Shown piece after piece: positions 8,834-19,985 of a stretch of DNA of 42,163 bases. Made by a program: the position numbers and the translations under genes. The notes beneath the pieces were generated by a model. The model worked only from the letters and a program-made list of their open reading frames with translations, searched no databases and was not told the origin of the DNA. Location of the stretch: positions 1-42,163 of the forward strand of contig CACPQV010000003.1 of assembly GCA_902636165.1 (NCBI GenBank), read 5' to 3'. The stretch comes from an uncultured Pelagibacteraceae bacterium. Its GTDB lineage: Bacteria > Pseudomonadota > Alphaproteobacteria > Pelagibacterales > Pelagibacteraceae. How positions within the stretch are numbered: position 1 is the stretch's first letter; each line of letters begins with the position of its first letter.

Positions 8834-10746
8834 TATTTTACAATTAAGAATGTTAATAAAGCAGAAAAACCAAGCAACATTACAAAAGCATATTGATATA
8901 TATACCCACTTTGAAATTTATTAGCTTTTACTGAAAATTTTTTGATCATCGACGAAATACCGTCTGGACCAAACCCATCGATAATTTTCAAATCAAAGAA
9001 CTTCCATAAAAATAAACCTAATTTTTTTGATGGTTTAACAAATAAAACATCATAAAGTTCATCAAAATACCATTTATTTAACAAAAACTGATAAAGCGGT
9101 TTATTTATACTAGCAAATCGTTCAGGTAAATTTCTATTTTTAATAAATAAATAATATGCTAGTGGAATAGATAATATTACCAAAGTTGGAGTGAGTAATA
9201 AAAACCATAGTGGTGGGTGATCAGTGCTTAATGGTTTTAGAAAAAATATTGAGTCACGCCAAAAATTATTTAGACCTTCATAACCGATAAATAATTCTTT
9301 AAATAAAAATCCTGCAAATATTGCACCAATTGATAATAAAACTAGAGGTATCAACATCACGATAGGAGACTCGTGCGTCTCATCTATCTTAATCTCTTTA
9401 TTATTATACTCACCATGAAAAGTTTTAAAAATTAATCTCCAAGAATAAATTGATGTAAGAAATGCTGTAAAAATACCTATACCAGCAGCATAATAACCTG
9501 TTGTATTTCCTCTCAAATAAGCAAATTCAATTATTGCATCTTTAGAATAAAAACCTGACAAAAATGGAAACCCCGTTAAAGCTAGCGTTCCTATAATCAT
9601 TAGTGAATAGGTGTATGGAAGTTTTTTCCACACTCCGCCCATATTATTTATATTTTGTTCGTCTTTAAAAGCATGAATAACTGAACCAGATCCTAAAAAT
9701 AACAGTGCTTTAAAAAACGCGTGAGTGAATAAATGAAACATTGCAACATTATATGCTCCGACGCCAGTGGCAAAAAACATGTAACCTAATTGGCTACAAG
9801 TAGAATACGCAATTATTTTTTTAATATCATTTTGTACCAGAGCTACTGTTGCAGCAAAGAATGCAGTACTCATACCAACAATTGTAACGATATTTAAAGC
9901 TAAATCTGAGTATTCATAAATTGGTGAACACCTTACAACGAGAAAAACTCCCGCTGTTACCATAGTGGCGGCATGAATTAAGGCAGAAACAGGGGTTGGT
10001 CCTTCCATAGCATCTGGTAACCAAGTATGAAGTAAAATTTGTGCTGATTTACCCATTGCACCAATGAATAAAAGTAAGCAAATCAAATCTACAGCATTAA
10101 ATGTGATACCTAAAAATACCAAATTTTTATCTGTAATGTTTGGAATTTCAGCAAAAACCTCAGTATAATTTACTGTTCCAAATAAATAAAAAATTAAAAA
10201 TATTCCTAGAGCAAATCCAAAATCACCCACTCTATTCACTACAAATGCTTTAATTGCAGCTTTGTTAGCTGATTCTTTTTTAAACCAAAATCCTATTAAA
10301 AAATACGAACATAAGCCTACACCTTCCCAACCAAAAAATAATTGGATGAAATTATCTGCAGTAACTAACATCAGCATTGCAAATGTAAATAAAGATAAGT
10401 AAGCCATAAATCTTGGTTTGTGTGGGTCGTGAGACATGTAACCGATTGAATAAATATGAACTAAGGCAGAAACTAATGTAACAACAACTAACATCACAGC
10501 AGATAATGAATCAATTTTCATTGACCAATTTACTTCAAGCGATCCAGAGCTAATCCATTTCGCTATGATGATGTTCTCTTGATATTGATTAACAACAACC
10601 TCATACAAAACGAGGACAGAAAAAATTGCTGAAATAGATACCAATAGGCTGGTAATTATTTCTGAACTTCTATCTCCTATCAATTTTCCAAAAAATCCTG
10701 AAATAATTGAAGCAATTAATGGTAATACTATAATTGAAATTTCCAT
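8833..10746 (-). CDS. nuoL: NADH-quinone oxidoreductase subunit L
   Basis: The distal proton-pumping subunit of complex I, 637 residues. Seen: the glutamate in FFGWEGVGLCSYFLIG (near 144), the lysine and quinone-channel region KSAQILLHTWLPDAMEGPTP (near 230), and DIKKIIAYSTCSQLGYM. The long C-terminal part, which contains the lateral amphipathic helix and last membrane helix (ending FSALLTFLIVK), is complete. It starts one base after the nuoK stop and overlaps nuoM by one base. Confidence 0.97.
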   Translation of the reverse strand: MEISIIVLPLIASIISGFFGKLIGDRSSEIITSLLVSISAIFSVLVLYEVVVNQYQENIIIAKWISSGSLEVNWSMKIDSLSAVMLVVVTLVSALVHIYSIGYMSHDPHKPRFMAYLSLFTFAMLMLVTADNFIQLFFGWEGVGLCSYFLIGFWFKKESANKAAIKAFVVNRVGDFGFALGIFLIFYLFGTVNYTEVFAEIPNITDKNLVFLGITFNAVDLICLLLFIGAMGKSAQILLHTWLPDAMEGPTPVSALIHAATMVTAGVFLVVRCSPIYEYSDLALNIVTIVGMSTAFFAATVALVQNDIKKIIAYSTCSQLGYMFFATGVGAYNVAMFHLFTHAFFKALLFLGSGSVIHAFKDEQNINNMGGVWKKLPYTYSLMIIGTLALTGFPFLSGFYSKDAIIEFAYLRGNTTGYYAAGIGIFTAFLTSIYSWRLIFKTFHGEYNNKEIKIDETHESPIVMLIPLVLLSIGAIFAGFLFKELFIGYEGLNNFWRDSIFFLKPLSTDHPPLWFLLLTPTLVILSIPLAYYLFIKNRNLPERFASINKPLYQFLLNKWYFDELYDVLFVKPSKKLGLFLWKFFDLKIIDGFGPDGISSMIKKFSVKANKFQSGYIYQYAFVMLLGFSALLTFLIVK

Positions 10747-10747
10747 T

Positions 10748-11059
10748 TTAACCTTTTAGTTTATCTATCTCCTCTACTCGAATAGTTCCAGAGTTTCTAA
10801 AATAAACAACTATGATCGCAAGACCAATTGCAGCCTCAGCTGCAGCAACAGTTAGTATAAAGAGGGTAAACACTTGACCAGAAAGATCTCCTAAATAAAT
10901 TGAAAAAGATACTAAATTAATATTTACAGCTAATAAGATAAGTTCAATACTCATCAAGATTACAATAATATTTTTTCTATTAAGAAATATACCAATTATT
11001 CCAATACTAAAAATAACAGCACCTAAAGTTAAATAGTGACCTAAACCTATATCAATCAT
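10748..11059 (-). CDS. nuoK: NADH-quinone oxidoreductase subunit K
   Basis: A three-helix membrane subunit of complex I, 103 residues, the normal size. The two buried glutamates needed for proton transfer are visible in [14 protein letters not shown] (near residue 38) and [15 protein letters not shown] (near 74). Its start overlaps the nuoJ stop by 8 bases. Confidence 0.97.
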   Translation of the reverse strand: MIDIGLGHYLTLGAVIFSIGIIGIFLNRKNIIVILMSIELILLAVNINLVSFSIYLGDLSGQVFTLFILTVAAAEAAIGLAIIVVYFRNSGTIRVEEIDKLKG

Positions 11060-11684
11060 CTATTTTTACTCCTTTATTAGATGCAACTTCAAGTACTTCC
11101 ACACCTTCAGTCCTTTCTCTAGATATTTGTTTTAAATAACTTTGTTTTTTAACACCCTCTCTTTGTCTAAAAGTAAGTACTATTGCTCCTATCATAGCAA
11201 TCAAAAGTATCATCCCACTAATTTGAAACACGTGTATATAATCAGTGTATAAAACCTGACCTAGTGAATGAGTGTTACTAACCCCATTTTCTAGTAATGA
11301 TTTTGCGGAATTAAATAAATCAGGTTTATATTTCCAGCCACCTATTACAATTATCAATTCAAAAAATATTATTACACTGATTAATAGTCCTATAGGTATA
11401 TGTCTTGAGCTATCTTTTGAAACAAACCACTGATTTTTTTGTTGAGCAACATTAAGCATCATTACTACAAACAAAAATAGCACTGCAACTGCACCAACAT
11501 AAACTATCAACATAATCATCCCCAAAAATTCGGCACCAATCATTATGAAGAGGCAAGATATACTTATAAAATCAAGAATTAAAAAAAAAACTGAATGAAC
11601 TGTGTTTTTAGAAACAGTTACCATTATGGCAGAAACAACTGCAATGACAGAAAAGACATAAAAAAATATTGCATGTGCAATCAT
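11052..11684 (-). CDS. nuoJ: NADH-quinone oxidoreductase subunit J
   Basis: A five-helix membrane subunit of complex I, 210 residues. The third helix carries the conserved [23 protein letters not shown] stretch, whose pi-bulge links the quinone site to the pumps in other complex I structures. The C-terminal end beyond the last helix ([13 protein letters not shown] onward) is the common cytoplasmic tail. It begins 3 bases after nuoI and overlaps nuoK by 8. Confidence 0.96.
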   Translation of the reverse strand: MIAHAIFFYVFSVIAVVSAIMVTVSKNTVHSVFFLILDFISISCLFIMIGAEFLGMIMLIVYVGAVAVLFLFVVMMLNVAQQKNQWFVSKDSSRHIPIGLLISVIIFFELIIVIGGWKYKPDLFNSAKSLLENGVSNTHSLGQVLYTDYIHVFQISGMILLIAMIGAIVLTFRQREGVKKQSYLKQISRERTEGVEVLEVASNKGVKIDD

Positions 11685-11687
11685 AAA

Positions 11688-12173
11688 TTATCTGTATGGA
11701 TTGTCTGATTTAATATTTGCCGCTAAAACATTTTCCCATCTATCTCCGTTATCTAGGAGTTTTTCTTTTGTATAATAGAGTTCTTCACGAGTTTCAGTTG
11801 AAAATTCAAAATTTGGTCCTTGTACAATTGCATCTACAGGACAAGACTCTTCACATAGTCCACAATAAATACATTTCATCATATCAATATCATAGCGTGT
11901 AGTTTTTCTGCTTCCATCAGCTCTTTCGGCAGATTCAATCGTAATCGCTTGAGCAGGGCAGACAGCTTCACACAATTTACAAGCTATACATCTTTCTTCT
12001 CCATTAGGATATCTTCTTAATGCGTGTTCACCTCTATATCTTGGACTAATTTTGCCTTTTTCAAATGGATAATTTATTGTTTTTTTTGATTTGAAAATTT
12101 CCTTTACAGCAATAAAAAGCCCACTAATAAAATCGGTCATTAATATTGTTTTAAAAAATCTTGATATTTTCAT
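11688..12173 (-). CDS. nuoI: NADH-quinone oxidoreductase subunit I (two 4Fe-4S clusters)
   Basis: A peripheral-arm subunit carrying clusters N6a and N6b, 161 residues. Both ferredoxin motifs are intact: [12 protein letters not shown] (near 62-73) and [12 protein letters not shown] (near 101-112). The alphaproteobacterial C-terminal stretch ([13 protein letters not shown]) is present. The N-terminal part forms the amphipathic contact with the membrane arm. It starts directly after the nuoH stop. Confidence 0.97.
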   Translation of the reverse strand: MKISRFFKTILMTDFISGLFIAVKEIFKSKKTINYPFEKGKISPRYRGEHALRRYPNGEERCIACKLCEAVCPAQAITIESAERADGSRKTTRYDIDMMKCIYCGLCEESCPVDAIVQGPNFEFSTETREELYYTKEKLLDNGDRWENVLAANIKSDNPYR

Positions 12174-13172
12174 TTATATTGTAGGTAAAAGATTAAAGTA
12201 AAAAAGATAACTTGCCGTCAAAACAACATAAGTTAAAGATAATGGTAAAAATATTTTCCAACCTAGTCTCATTAATTGATCATATCTATATCTTGGGACA
12301 ATCGCTTTGACCAACGCAAAAAGAATAAATAAAAATAAAATTTTGAAAATTAACCAAAGAGCGCCAGGTATTAAATTAAAAGGATAAAGATCGATTGGAG
12401 ATAACCAGCCTCCTAAAAATAAAATTGACCCTAGTGCACACATTAACAAAATATTTGCATACTCTCCTAACCAAAACATTGCATACATCATTCCAGAATA
12501 TTCTGTTTGGTAACCCGCAACTAATTCAGCCTCTGCCTCTGGTAAATCAAAAGGTGGTCTATTCGTTTCAGCTAAAGCTGATATAAAAAAAATTACAAAC
12601 ATTGGAAATAATGGTATTACAAACCACATTTCTTTTTGAGCAATTACAATATCATTCAAGTTTAGAGATCCAACGCATAATAAGACATTAATTATAATGA
12701 TACCAATCGATACTTCATAAGATACCATTTGTGCAGCAGATCTAATTGCTCCTAAAAAAGGATATTTTGAATTTGATGCCCAACCACCCATTATTATCCC
12801 ATACACACTCAATGATGAGACAGCAAAAATATATAAAATTCCAACATTTATATCTGCTAATACTTGTTCAACTCCAAAAGGAATTACAGCCCATGCTATT
12901 AGAGCTAGAGTCATTGTTATTATTGGAGCAAGAATAAAAATTACTTTGTTTGAACTAGCAGGTATTATAATTTCCTTGAAAATATATTTTAGGGCATCTG
13001 CTAGGGATTGTAATAAGCCAAATGGACCAACAACATTTGGACCTTGTCTTTTTTGAACAAAAGCCCAAACTCTTCGATCTAACCACACGACCATAGCGAC
13101 TGAAACTAAAACAGGCACTAATAAAAATAAAATTTTGTAACTTTCTTGAAAAATAATATTTAAGTATTCCAT
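12174..13172 (-). CDS. nuoH: NADH-quinone oxidoreductase subunit H
   Basis: The membrane subunit forming much of the quinone chamber, 332 residues and about 8 helices. The signature loop with several acidic residues is present ([20 protein letters not shown], near 207-226), as is the N-terminal [19 protein letters not shown] stretch next to the quinone entry. There is a 3-base gap to nuoG and no gap to nuoI. Confidence 0.97.
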   Translation of the reverse strand: MEYLNIIFQESYKILFLLVPVLVSVAMVVWLDRRVWAFVQKRQGPNVVGPFGLLQSLADALKYIFKEIIIPASSNKVIFILAPIITMTLALIAWAVIPFGVEQVLADINVGILYIFAVSSLSVYGIIMGGWASNSKYPFLGAIRSAAQMVSYEVSIGIIIINVLLCVGSLNLNDIVIAQKEMWFVIPLFPMFVIFFISALAETNRPPFDLPEAEAELVAGYQTEYSGMMYAMFWLGEYANILLMCALGSILFLGGWLSPIDLYPFNLIPGALWLIFKILFLFILFALVKAIVPRYRYDQLMRLGWKIFLPLSLTYVVLTASYLFYFNLLPTI

Positions 13173-13175
13173 GAA

Positions 13176-15209
13176 TTAACCTTCTGTCCCTGTTTTTTTT
13201 AAATCAATTTTTGCGTTATTACATTCAAGCATAGTTTTTGATGAACGTGCAATTACATTAGAAAAATAATAGGCTTTATAATCAACTTTTAAAAATTCAT
13301 CAGCAAAATCACTTTCATTTAATTTATCTTCTAATTCTGTATTTTGCTGGTCTTTGTTCATCTTTAAATAGTTTAACATACTACTTTCGAGTTCATCTTT
13401 ATCATTAAAAAGTTTTCTATTATTCATAACCTCAGCAAGATCATTAATAATTTGCCAGTCCTCTTTTGCGTCACCTGGGGGGTAAGATGCTTTATAAGCT
13501 TTTTGTAATTTACCTTCCAAGTTAGTGTAATGTCCAGATTGTTCAGTATAAGCAGCACCTGGTAAAATAATATCTGCAATTTCTGCACCTCTATCTCCGT
13601 GACTTCCTTGATAAATAATAAATTCATCTTTCTTTTTAAAATCTAAATTATCTTGGCCAAGTAAAAAAATAATTTCAAATTTATTTTCATGAAGTTCATC
13701 TATAATTTTATCATTTTTATCAATGATATCTAAATCTAGATTTCCAACTGTAGCTGCATCCACTGATAATATGTTTATTGGATTCCAATCATCATTCAAT
13801 TTATTATTCTTGGATAAAAATTTTTTTGATAAATTAAATAAATGACTTGCTGATTTTATCTTAAAAAAAGACTCTCCAAATACAATCATTGGTTTTTTTG
13901 ACTCAATAATTTCTTTTGACAATTCATTATTATTTTCAAATATATCTTTGATAGTTTTTGCCCTCCCATTTAAACTTTGATAGCTGTAAGTTAAGTCTCC
14001 AAGATCGTTTAAAGAAACAACTTTGGTATTATTACTTAAATATGCTTTTCGAATTCGCGCATTAATCATTGTTGCTTCAAATCTGGGATTTGTGCCTATC
14101 AATAAAATCAGATCTGCTTCTTCAATTCCATTTATTGAAGAATTGAATAAATAATTTTCTCTTTTAGAGTTATCGATAAATCTTTTTGTAGATCTAAAAT
14201 CATATTTTTTTGTACCAATTGTTCTCTCTAAAAATTCTTTAAAAATAAAACTTGTTTCCATATTTGTTAGATCACCTACAAATCCACAAATCTTATCTTT
14301 GCTTGCATTTTCTATTTTTGATTTTATGATTTTGTAAACCTCATCCCAAGAAGCTTTTTCAAATTTATTATTATACTTTATATATGGAGTATCTAATCTT
14401 TGATTTAATAACCCGTCACAAGCATATCTTGTTTTATCTGAAATCCATTCCTCATTTATATCTTCATTTATAACAGGTAAAACTCTTTTCACTTCCCAAT
14501 CATAGGTATCAACCCGAATATTTGAACCAACCGCATCCATTACATCAATTGTCTCTGTTTTCTTTAATTCCCATGGTCTTGCTTCAAAAACATATGGCTT
14601 AGATGTTAGAGCTCCTACTGGACAAAGATCGATTACATTTCCTGACAATTCTGACTGAACTGATTGCTCTAAGTATGTAGTAATTTGCATATCCTCACCT
14701 CTTCCAATTGCACCTAACTCAGGAACTCCAGCTATCTCGGTTGCAAATCTCACACACCTTGTACAATGAATACATCTTGTCATTTGAGTTTTGATTAGTG
14801 GACCCATATTTTTTTCAGGTACTGCTCTTTTGTTTTCTTTAAATCTTGACTTATCTATTCCATAAAACATCGATTGATCTTGAAGATCACACTCCCCACC
14901 CTGATCACAGACTGGACAATCCAACGGATGATTTGCTAATAAAAACTCCATAACACCTTTTCTTGATTTCTCTATTTTTGGAGTATTAGTTTTTATAACC
15001 ATTCCATCTGCAGCGGGCATTGCACACGAGGCTATTGGTTTTGGAGATTTTTCCATTTCAACTAAACACATTCTGCAATTACCAGCTATTGATAGTTTTT
15101 CATGATAACAAAATCTTGGTATCTCTGCTCCTGCTTTTTCACAAGCTTGAAGAACAGTCAACCCTTCCTCAACCTCTACTTCAATATCGTTAACTTTTAA
15201 TTTAAGCAT
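13176..15209 (-). CDS. nuoG: NADH-quinone oxidoreductase subunit G
   Basis: The largest peripheral-arm subunit, 677 residues. The N-terminal third holds the iron-sulfur part: a 2Fe-2S set ([15 protein letters not shown] ... SC, residues about 34-66), the HxxxCxxC type motif in [18 protein letters not shown] (near 95-110), and a 4Fe-4S set in [13 protein letters not shown] plus [12 protein letters not shown]. The rest is the molybdopterin-oxidoreductase-like domain, which in complex I lacks a molybdenum cofactor. Its length and ending fit the short alphaproteobacterial or mitochondrial type rather than the 900-residue E. coli form. It overlaps nuoF by 8 bases. Confidence 0.96.
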   Translation of the reverse strand: MLKLKVNDIEVEVEEGLTVLQACEKAGAEIPRFCYHEKLSIAGNCRMCLVEMEKSPKPIASCAMPAADGMVIKTNTPKIEKSRKGVMEFLLANHPLDCPVCDQGGECDLQDQSMFYGIDKSRFKENKRAVPEKNMGPLIKTQMTRCIHCTRCVRFATEIAGVPELGAIGRGEDMQITTYLEQSVQSELSGNVIDLCPVGALTSKPYVFEARPWELKKTETIDVMDAVGSNIRVDTYDWEVKRVLPVINEDINEEWISDKTRYACDGLLNQRLDTPYIKYNNKFEKASWDEVYKIIKSKIENASKDKICGFVGDLTNMETSFIFKEFLERTIGTKKYDFRSTKRFIDNSKRENYLFNSSINGIEEADLILLIGTNPRFEATMINARIRKAYLSNNTKVVSLNDLGDLTYSYQSLNGRAKTIKDIFENNNELSKEIIESKKPMIVFGESFFKIKSASHLFNLSKKFLSKNNKLNDDWNPINILSVDAATVGNLDLDIIDKNDKIIDELHENKFEIIFLLGQDNLDFKKKDEFIIYQGSHGDRGAEIADIILPGAAYTEQSGHYTNLEGKLQKAYKASYPPGDAKEDWQIINDLAEVMNNRKLFNDKDELESSMLNYLKMNKDQQNTELEDKLNESDFADEFLKVDYKAYYFSNVIARSSKTMLECNNAKIDLKKTGTEG

Positions 15210-16530
15210 TTTTATCCAATAAGTGTTGATCTACTAAATAAGGAATGTTCTTATTTTCTTTTACAATTGGATCAAATTTATTTCTTTTTTTAATCTCATC
15301 TTTGAAATGTCTTAATAAACCTTGAACTGGCCAAGAAGAACCCTCACCAAATGCACAAATCGTATGACCCTCTATTTGTTTTGTAACATCACCCAGCATG
15401 TCTATCTCATCTTTAGAAGCTTCTCCTTTTGCCATTCTTTCAAGCATTCTCCACATCCAGCCTGAACCTTCTCTACAAGGTGTGCATTGACCACAACTTT
15501 CATGTTTGTAAAATCTCGCTATTCGAGCCATACATTTTATAATGTCTTGATCTTTGTTAATCACAACTACACCAGCTGTTCCTAATCCACTTTTTTCAGC
15601 CATTAATGAATCAAAGTCCATAGTCAATGTCTCACATTTATCTTTTGGTATTAATGGCATTGATGATCCACCAGGTATCACAGCTTGTAAATTATCCCAT
15701 CCACCTATGACACCACCAGCATGTACTTCAATTAGTTCTTTTAATGGAATGTTCATTTCTTCCTCAACATTACAAGGATTATTTACATTTCCAGATATAC
15801 AAAAAATTTTGGTACCCGTATTTTTTTCTCTTCCTAAAGATGCAAACCATTTCCCACCTCTTCTTAATATTGTTGGTACAACAGCTATAGTTTCCACATT
15901 ATTAATTATTGTTGGGCAACCATAAAGTCCAATTAGTGCTGGAAAAGGAGGTTTTAATCTTGGTTGACCTTTTTTTCCCTCAATACTTTCGAGTAATGCA
16001 GTTTCTTCTCCACAAATATATGCTCCGGCTCCATAGTGAATATAAATATCCAGATCCCACCCAGTGCCTGCAGCGTTTTTACCTAATAATTTTTTTTCAT
16101 AAGCTTCGTCAATTGCTGCTTGTAGTTTTTGTCCGTCTACAAAATATTCTCCTCTAATATAAATATAACAAACATGTGCTTGAATTGCATAAGATGCAAT
16201 CAAACAACCTTCAATTAATTTATGAGGTTCAAATCTTAAAATATCCCTGTCTTTACAAGTGCCTGGCTCAGACTCATCTCCATTAATCACAAGATAATGG
16301 GGTCTAGAGCCAACTTCTTTGGGTGCAAAGGACCATTTTAAACCTGTTGGAAAACCTGCACCACCTCTTCCTCTAAGTTGAGATTCTTTGATTTCATTTA
16401 TAATCCAGTCTCTGCCCTTATCTGTTATTTCTTTAGTATTTACCCAATCACCTCTTTTTTGAGATGAAGTTAGGTCAGGTCCCAAATCATTGTATAAGTT
16501 TTGAAAAATTCTGTCTTGATCCTTAAGCAT
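15202..16530 (-). CDS. nuoF: NADH-quinone oxidoreductase subunit F (NADH- and FMN-binding)
   Basis: The subunit that oxidises NADH, 442 residues. Seen: the NADH/FMN glycine-rich loop [13 protein letters not shown] (near 54-66), the FMN-site stretch [20 protein letters not shown] (near 168-187), and the N3 4Fe-4S ligands in [12 protein letters not shown] (near 345-356) with the later cysteine in HTICAFGEG. It overlaps nuoE by 8 bases and nuoG by 8. A 123-codon plus-strand ORF across this gene is only its shadow. Confidence 0.97.
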   Translation of the reverse strand: MLKDQDRIFQNLYNDLGPDLTSSQKRGDWVNTKEITDKGRDWIINEIKESQLRGRGGAGFPTGLKWSFAPKEVGSRPHYLVINGDESEPGTCKDRDILRFEPHKLIEGCLIASYAIQAHVCYIYIRGEYFVDGQKLQAAIDEAYEKKLLGKNAAGTGWDLDIYIHYGAGAYICGEETALLESIEGKKGQPRLKPPFPALIGLYGCPTIINNVETIAVVPTILRRGGKWFASLGREKNTGTKIFCISGNVNNPCNVEEEMNIPLKELIEVHAGGVIGGWDNLQAVIPGGSSMPLIPKDKCETLTMDFDSLMAEKSGLGTAGVVVINKDQDIIKCMARIARFYKHESCGQCTPCREGSGWMWRMLERMAKGEASKDEIDMLGDVTKQIEGHTICAFGEGSSWPVQGLLRHFKDEIKKRNKFDPIVKENKNIPYLVDQHLLDKNA

Positions 16531-17131
16531 TTTTAAAATCCATTAATGTTTTTCTATTATTTTCTGGTTCATTATTTATTCTTCCTCTATAAGAACCAGG
16601 TGTCGGTTTTTCACCATTTAAAATTTTGTCCAAAATTTTTAAAGTTTTTTCTTTATCAAGATCTTCATAGTAATCATCATTAATTTGCATCATCGGAGCA
16701 TTGACACATGCACCAAGACACTCAACTTCCATCCATGAACAAGTTTTATCGTTTGAAAGAACTGACTCATTTTCTGAAATTTTTTCCTTACATGCCTCGA
16801 CTAATTTGTTTGCACCCCTTATCATACATGGGGTTGTGGTACACACTTGAACAAAATATTTACCTACTGGTGATAAATTATACATGCTATAGAAAGTAGC
16901 AACTTCATATACTTTTATGTATGGCATATTTAAAAATTTTGCGATGTATTTCATTGCAGCTAAAGGGATCCAATTATCATTTTGTTTTTGAGCGATATAT
17001 AATAATGCCATCACAGCACTTTGTTGTTTACCCTCTGGATATTTTGCAACAATACTTTTTGCTGCCTCTAATGAAGAGGGGTTAAATTCAAAATTTTCAG
17101 GCTGGTTTTTTGCAGGTCTTCTTAAACTCAT
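16523..17131 (-). CDS. nuoE: NADH-quinone oxidoreductase subunit E (2Fe-2S)
   Basis: A peripheral subunit with cluster N1a, 202 residues. The four cysteine ligands lie in [10 protein letters not shown] and [14 protein letters not shown], the thioredoxin-like ferredoxin signature. The N-terminal helical domain is present ([18 protein letters not shown]). The C-terminal extension beyond the core (ending in [13 protein letters not shown]) is short and not obviously conserved. Its ATG overlaps the nuoD stop by 4 bases. Confidence 0.96.
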   Translation of the reverse strand: MSLRRPAKNQPENFEFNPSSLEAAKSIVAKYPEGKQQSAVMALLYIAQKQNDNWIPLAAMKYIAKFLNMPYIKVYEVATFYSMYNLSPVGKYFVQVCTTTPCMIRGANKLVEACKEKISENESVLSNDKTCSWMEVECLGACVNAPMMQINDDYYEDLDKEKTLKILDKILNGEKPTPGSYRGRINNEPENNRKTLMDFKNA

Positions 17132-18303
17132 CTATCAACCTCCCCAAAAACTATATCAAGTGAACCAAGAACAGCAGGTACGTCTGCTAACATGTGACCC
17201 TTAATTAAATAATCCATTGATTGTAAATGTGAAAATCCTGGCGCTCTAATCTTGCACTTGTAAGGTTTACTTGATCCATCTGAGATTAAATAAACACCAA
17301 ATTCACCTTTAGGTGCTTCAACAGCAGTATAAATTTCATCTTTTGGTACACGATATCCCTCAGTAAATAACTTAAAGTGATGTATCAATGCTTCCATAGA
17401 TTGTTTTATTTCTGCTTTAGACGGTGGAGATATTTTACCATCAAAAGTTTTAATTGGACCTTTTTCCATCCTCGCTAAACATTGTTTTATAATGGATACA
17501 CTTTCTTTCATTTCTTCAATTCTACATAAATATCGATCGTAACAATCACCATTTTTACCTACTGGAATTTTAAATTCTAATTGATCATAACAATCGTAGG
17601 GTTGAGATTTTCTTAAATCCCAAGGGATCCCTGAACCTCTAATCATTACACCACTAAAAGAATAGTTTAACGCGTCATCTTTGGTTACCACTCCAATATC
17701 TACATTTCTTTGCTTAAATATTCTATTATCAGTTAAAAGGTTCTCGAGATCATTTATTATTTTTGGAAAAGTTTCACAAAATTTCGCTATATCGATTTCT
17801 AAACCGGCTGGTAAATCTTGATGAACTCCACCAGCTCTGAAATAATTTGCGTGCAATCTTGATCCAGATGCTCGTTCGTAAAAAGTCATTAATGTCTCTC
17901 TTTCCTCAAATCCCCATAATGATGGTGTTAAAGCACCCACATCTAAAGCTTGAGTAGTAACATTTAATATATGACTTAATATTCTCCCGATTTCACAAAA
18001 CATAACTCTTATATATTGCGCTCTTATTGGAACATCGATATCTAGAATTTTCTCTATAGCTAAAGCAAAAGCATGTTCTTGGTTCATAGGAGCAACATAG
18101 TCAAGTCGATCAAAATATGGAACTGCTTGCATATATGTTTTATTTTCAATTAATTTTTCTGTTCCTCGATGTAACAAACCAATATGCGGGTCTGCTTTTT
18201 CTACAACCTCACCATCCAGCTCAAGAATTAGCCTTAACACACCATGGGCAGCAGGATGTTGTGGACCAAAATTCAAATTCAAATTTTTAATTTTTTTTGT
18301 CAT
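17128..18303 (-). CDS. nuoD: NADH-quinone oxidoreductase subunit D
   Basis: The 49-kDa-type subunit lining the quinone site, 391 residues and separate from nuoC, as usual in alphaproteobacteria. Seen: [14 protein letters not shown] near residue 12 (the beta-hairpin histidine of the quinone pocket), HRGTEKLIE, and the C-terminal DIVFGEVDR, the family's invariant ending. It overlaps nuoC by 17 bases, the longest overlap in the operon. Confidence 0.97.
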   Translation of the reverse strand: MTKKIKNLNLNFGPQHPAAHGVLRLILELDGEVVEKADPHIGLLHRGTEKLIENKTYMQAVPYFDRLDYVAPMNQEHAFALAIEKILDIDVPIRAQYIRVMFCEIGRILSHILNVTTQALDVGALTPSLWGFEERETLMTFYERASGSRLHANYFRAGGVHQDLPAGLEIDIAKFCETFPKIINDLENLLTDNRIFKQRNVDIGVVTKDDALNYSFSGVMIRGSGIPWDLRKSQPYDCYDQLEFKIPVGKNGDCYDRYLCRIEEMKESVSIIKQCLARMEKGPIKTFDGKISPPSKAEIKQSMEALIHHFKLFTEGYRVPKDEIYTAVEAPKGEFGVYLISDGSSKPYKCKIRAPGFSHLQSMDYLIKGHMLADVPAVLGSLDIVFGEVDR

Positions 18304-18892
18304 TAGTTTCTGATATTTCTTTTATATATTTTGTTCCTTCCCAAGGACTTTCATAATCAAAATTTCTATACTTTTGCTCTAGTTTTACAGGTTCATTGAT
18401 AACTTTTTTTTTCTCTTCGCTATATCTAACTTCCGAATGGCCAGTCAAAGGAAAATCTTTTCTTAATGGGTGGCCCTCAAAACCATAATCAGTCAAAATT
18501 CTTCTCAAATCGGGATGATTTTTAAAATTTACACCATACATATCAAAAACTTCTCTTTCCATCCAATTAGCTGAAGGAAATACAGATGTTAGAGAGGAGA
18601 TAAGTTCATTTTCACTAATAGAATAACTTAGGATCATTCTATGATTAAACTCATGACTTAAGAATAAATACACAATCTTAAATCTTTGAGTTTCCTCAGG
18701 ATAATCTACAACTGTAATATCAATAAGCTGTCTAAACTTAGTATCTTTGTTTGTTTTTATAAATAAAACAACATCAATTAAATCATCTTTATCAATTTCA
18801 ACATAAATTTGATTGTGCTTAATTGAAGTCTTATTGATTTTTGTCGTAAGTTCAGAATTTATCTTTTTCTCTAAATCAATTAAATTATTCAT
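18287..18892 (-). CDS. nuoC: NADH-quinone oxidoreductase subunit C
   Basis: The 30-kDa-type subunit, 201 residues. The family signature ERE(V)[18 protein letters not shown] is visible (near 113-133), followed by [23 protein letters not shown]. It binds NuoD and helps form the connection to the membrane arm. It starts one base after nuoB ends. Confidence 0.96.
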   Translation of the reverse strand: MNNLIDLEKKINSELTTKINKTSIKHNQIYVEIDKDDLIDVVLFIKTNKDTKFRQLIDITVVDYPEETQRFKIVYLFLSHEFNHRMILSYSISENELISSLTSVFPSANWMEREVFDMYGVNFKNHPDLRRILTDYGFEGHPLRKDFPLTGHSEVRYSEEKKKVINEPVKLEQKYRNFDYESPWEGTKYIKEISETNDKKN

Positions 18893-18893
18893 T

Positions 18894-19409
18894 TTACCTC
18901 GTGAAAGATCCTTTATTTCTAATTTTTTTTTGTAATTGCATTATTCCATATAACAATGCCTCAGCAGAAGGTGGACAACCTGGTACATAAACATCAACGG
19001 GCACAATACGATCACAACCTCTTACAACAGAGTATGAATAATGGTAGTAACCTCCACCATTGGCGCAACTTCCCATTGATATAACATATCTTGGTTCTGG
19101 CATTTGATCATAAACTTTTCTTAATGCTGGTGCCATCTTATTTGTTAAAGTACCTGCAACAATCATAACATCAGATTGTCTAGGTGATCCCCTTGGAGCA
19201 GCACCAAACCTTTCAAGATCATATCTTGGCATAGCTGTTTGCATCATTTCAACAGCACAACAAGCAAGACCAAAGGTCATCCAATGCAAAGATCCAGATC
19301 TTGACCAATTTACTAAATTTTCTAATGAAGTAGTTATAAATCCATTCTTGCCAAAATCTTCTGCAAGTTGTCTAAATTCATCAGGTACTTGATCTAATTT
19401 ATTGTTCAT
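18894..19409 (-). CDS. nuoB: NADH-quinone oxidoreductase subunit B (cluster N2)
   Basis: Holds the terminal 4Fe-4S cluster N2 that reduces quinone, 171 residues. Ligands seen: the tandem cysteines in [11 protein letters not shown] (near 50), [27 protein letters not shown] (cited in parts: GSCANGG and RGCDRI) and [14 protein letters not shown]. The length is normal for the family. It lies 10 bases downstream of nuoA, the largest internal gap of the nuo operon. Confidence 0.97.
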   Translation of the reverse strand: MNNKLDQVPDEFRQLAEDFGKNGFITTSLENLVNWSRSGSLHWMTFGLACCAVEMMQTAMPRYDLERFGAAPRGSPRQSDVMIVAGTLTNKMAPALRKVYDQMPEPRYVISMGSCANGGGYYHYSYSVVRGCDRIVPVDVYVPGCPPSAEALLYGIMQLQKKIRNKGSFTR

Positions 19410-19419
19410 TTAAAAAAAT

Positions 19420-19788
19420 TTATTCCCAGTCTAATGCACCTTTTTTCCATTCATAAATAAATCCAACTGTAAGTATGAATAAAAAAATCATCATTGACGT
19501 AAAACCCAAGATACCAATATTTCCTAAAGAAACTGCCCACGGAAATAAAAATGCTATTTCAAGATCAAAAATAATAAATAATATTGCAACTAAATAAAAT
19601 CTCACATCAAATTCCATTCTCGAGTCTTGGAATGGCTCAAATCCACATTCATAGGCAGATAACTTTTCTGGATCTGGATTTCTTGGTGATAAGATAAAAT
19701 TAATGACAACAAATGCGCAACTTAGTCCTAACGCAATAATCAGGAACAATATTATAGGTAAATAATCTTTTAAAAATTCCGCTGTCAT
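19420..19788 (-). CDS. nuoA: NADH-quinone oxidoreductase subunit A
   Basis: First gene of the complex I operon, 122 residues with three membrane helices. The first cytoplasmic loop has the conserved [11 protein letters not shown] stretch with Cys48, the residue that reports the active/deactive state in mitochondrial ND3, followed by [21 protein letters not shown]. The start at 19788 sits about 75 bases downstream of a Fur-box-like palindrome and 106 bases downstream of the tRNA-Asp 3' end. Bases just before the ATG are GGGGG-rich on the coding strand (ATTCCCCC on this strand's reading), so there is no ordinary AGGAG site. Transcription may come from its own promoter, from the tRNA promoter, or both. 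Confidence 0.96.
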   Translation of the reverse strand: MTAEFLKDYLPIILFLIIALGLSCAFVVINFILSPRNPDPEKLSAYECGFEPFQDSRMEFDVRFYLVAILFIIFDLEIAFLFPWAVSLGNIGILGFTSMMIFLFILTVGFIYEWKKGALDWE

Positions 19789-19862
19789 GGGGGAATATAT
19801 ATCATTTTTTATAGTTAGATGAAGTGGTGTTAGGTCACATTATTCAAAATATACAGCATAAT

Positions 19863-19877
19863 TGATAATGATTATCA
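19863..19877. promoter_or_regulatory. Fur-box-like palindrome upstream of nuoA
   Basis: TGATAATGATTATCA is a perfect 7-1-7 inverted repeat and exactly fits the Fur-box pattern TGATAATnATTATCA. It lies between the tRNA-Asp 3' end (19895) and nuoA (ATG at 19788), so it could act on the complex I operon, which encodes many iron-sulfur proteins. A weak -10-like AATAAT follows about 17-20 bases downstream on the minus strand, which would put the palindrome over the -35 region. The pattern match is direct observation; binding by Fur, Mur or another FUR-family regulator is inference. A 6-bp hairpin with a 3-base loop is possible but has no T-tract, so a terminator is unlikely. Confidence 0.5.
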
Positions 19878-19894
19878 GCTTTAAGTAAAAGAAG

Positions 19895-19971
19895 TGGCGG
19901 GAGTGAAGGGACTCGAACCCTCGACCTATCGCGTGACAGGCGATCGCTCTAACCAACTGAGCTACACCCCC
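19895..19971 (-). tRNA. tRNA-Asp (anticodon GTC)
   Basis: Cloverleaf read on the minus strand: acceptor GGGGGTG pairs with CACTCCC (one G-T), D arm AGCTCAGTTGGTTAGAGC, anticodon loop CTGTCAC giving GTC, T arm ending GGTTCGAGTCC. The discriminator base is G and CCA is encoded. It is 77 bases long including CCA. It follows tRNA-Val by 14 bases, so the two are probably cut from one precursor, and precedes nuoA by 106 bases. A 68-codon ORF in the track across both tRNAs is spurious. Confidence 0.97.
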
Positions 19972-19985
19972 ACTTTTGATTCTTT

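Noticed and set aside
13424-13627. 67-codon minus-strand ORF inside nuoG
   Set aside because: Alternate frame of nuoG on the same strand; no start signal and no sensible composition.
15554-15925. 123-codon plus-strand ORF
   Set aside because: Lies wholly antisense to nuoF, whose protein has all family motifs; composition is that of a shadow frame.
19863-19877. Reading the palindrome as a tRNA-Asp terminator
   Set aside because: The hairpin would have only 6 A/T-rich pairs and no T-tract after it on the minus strand.
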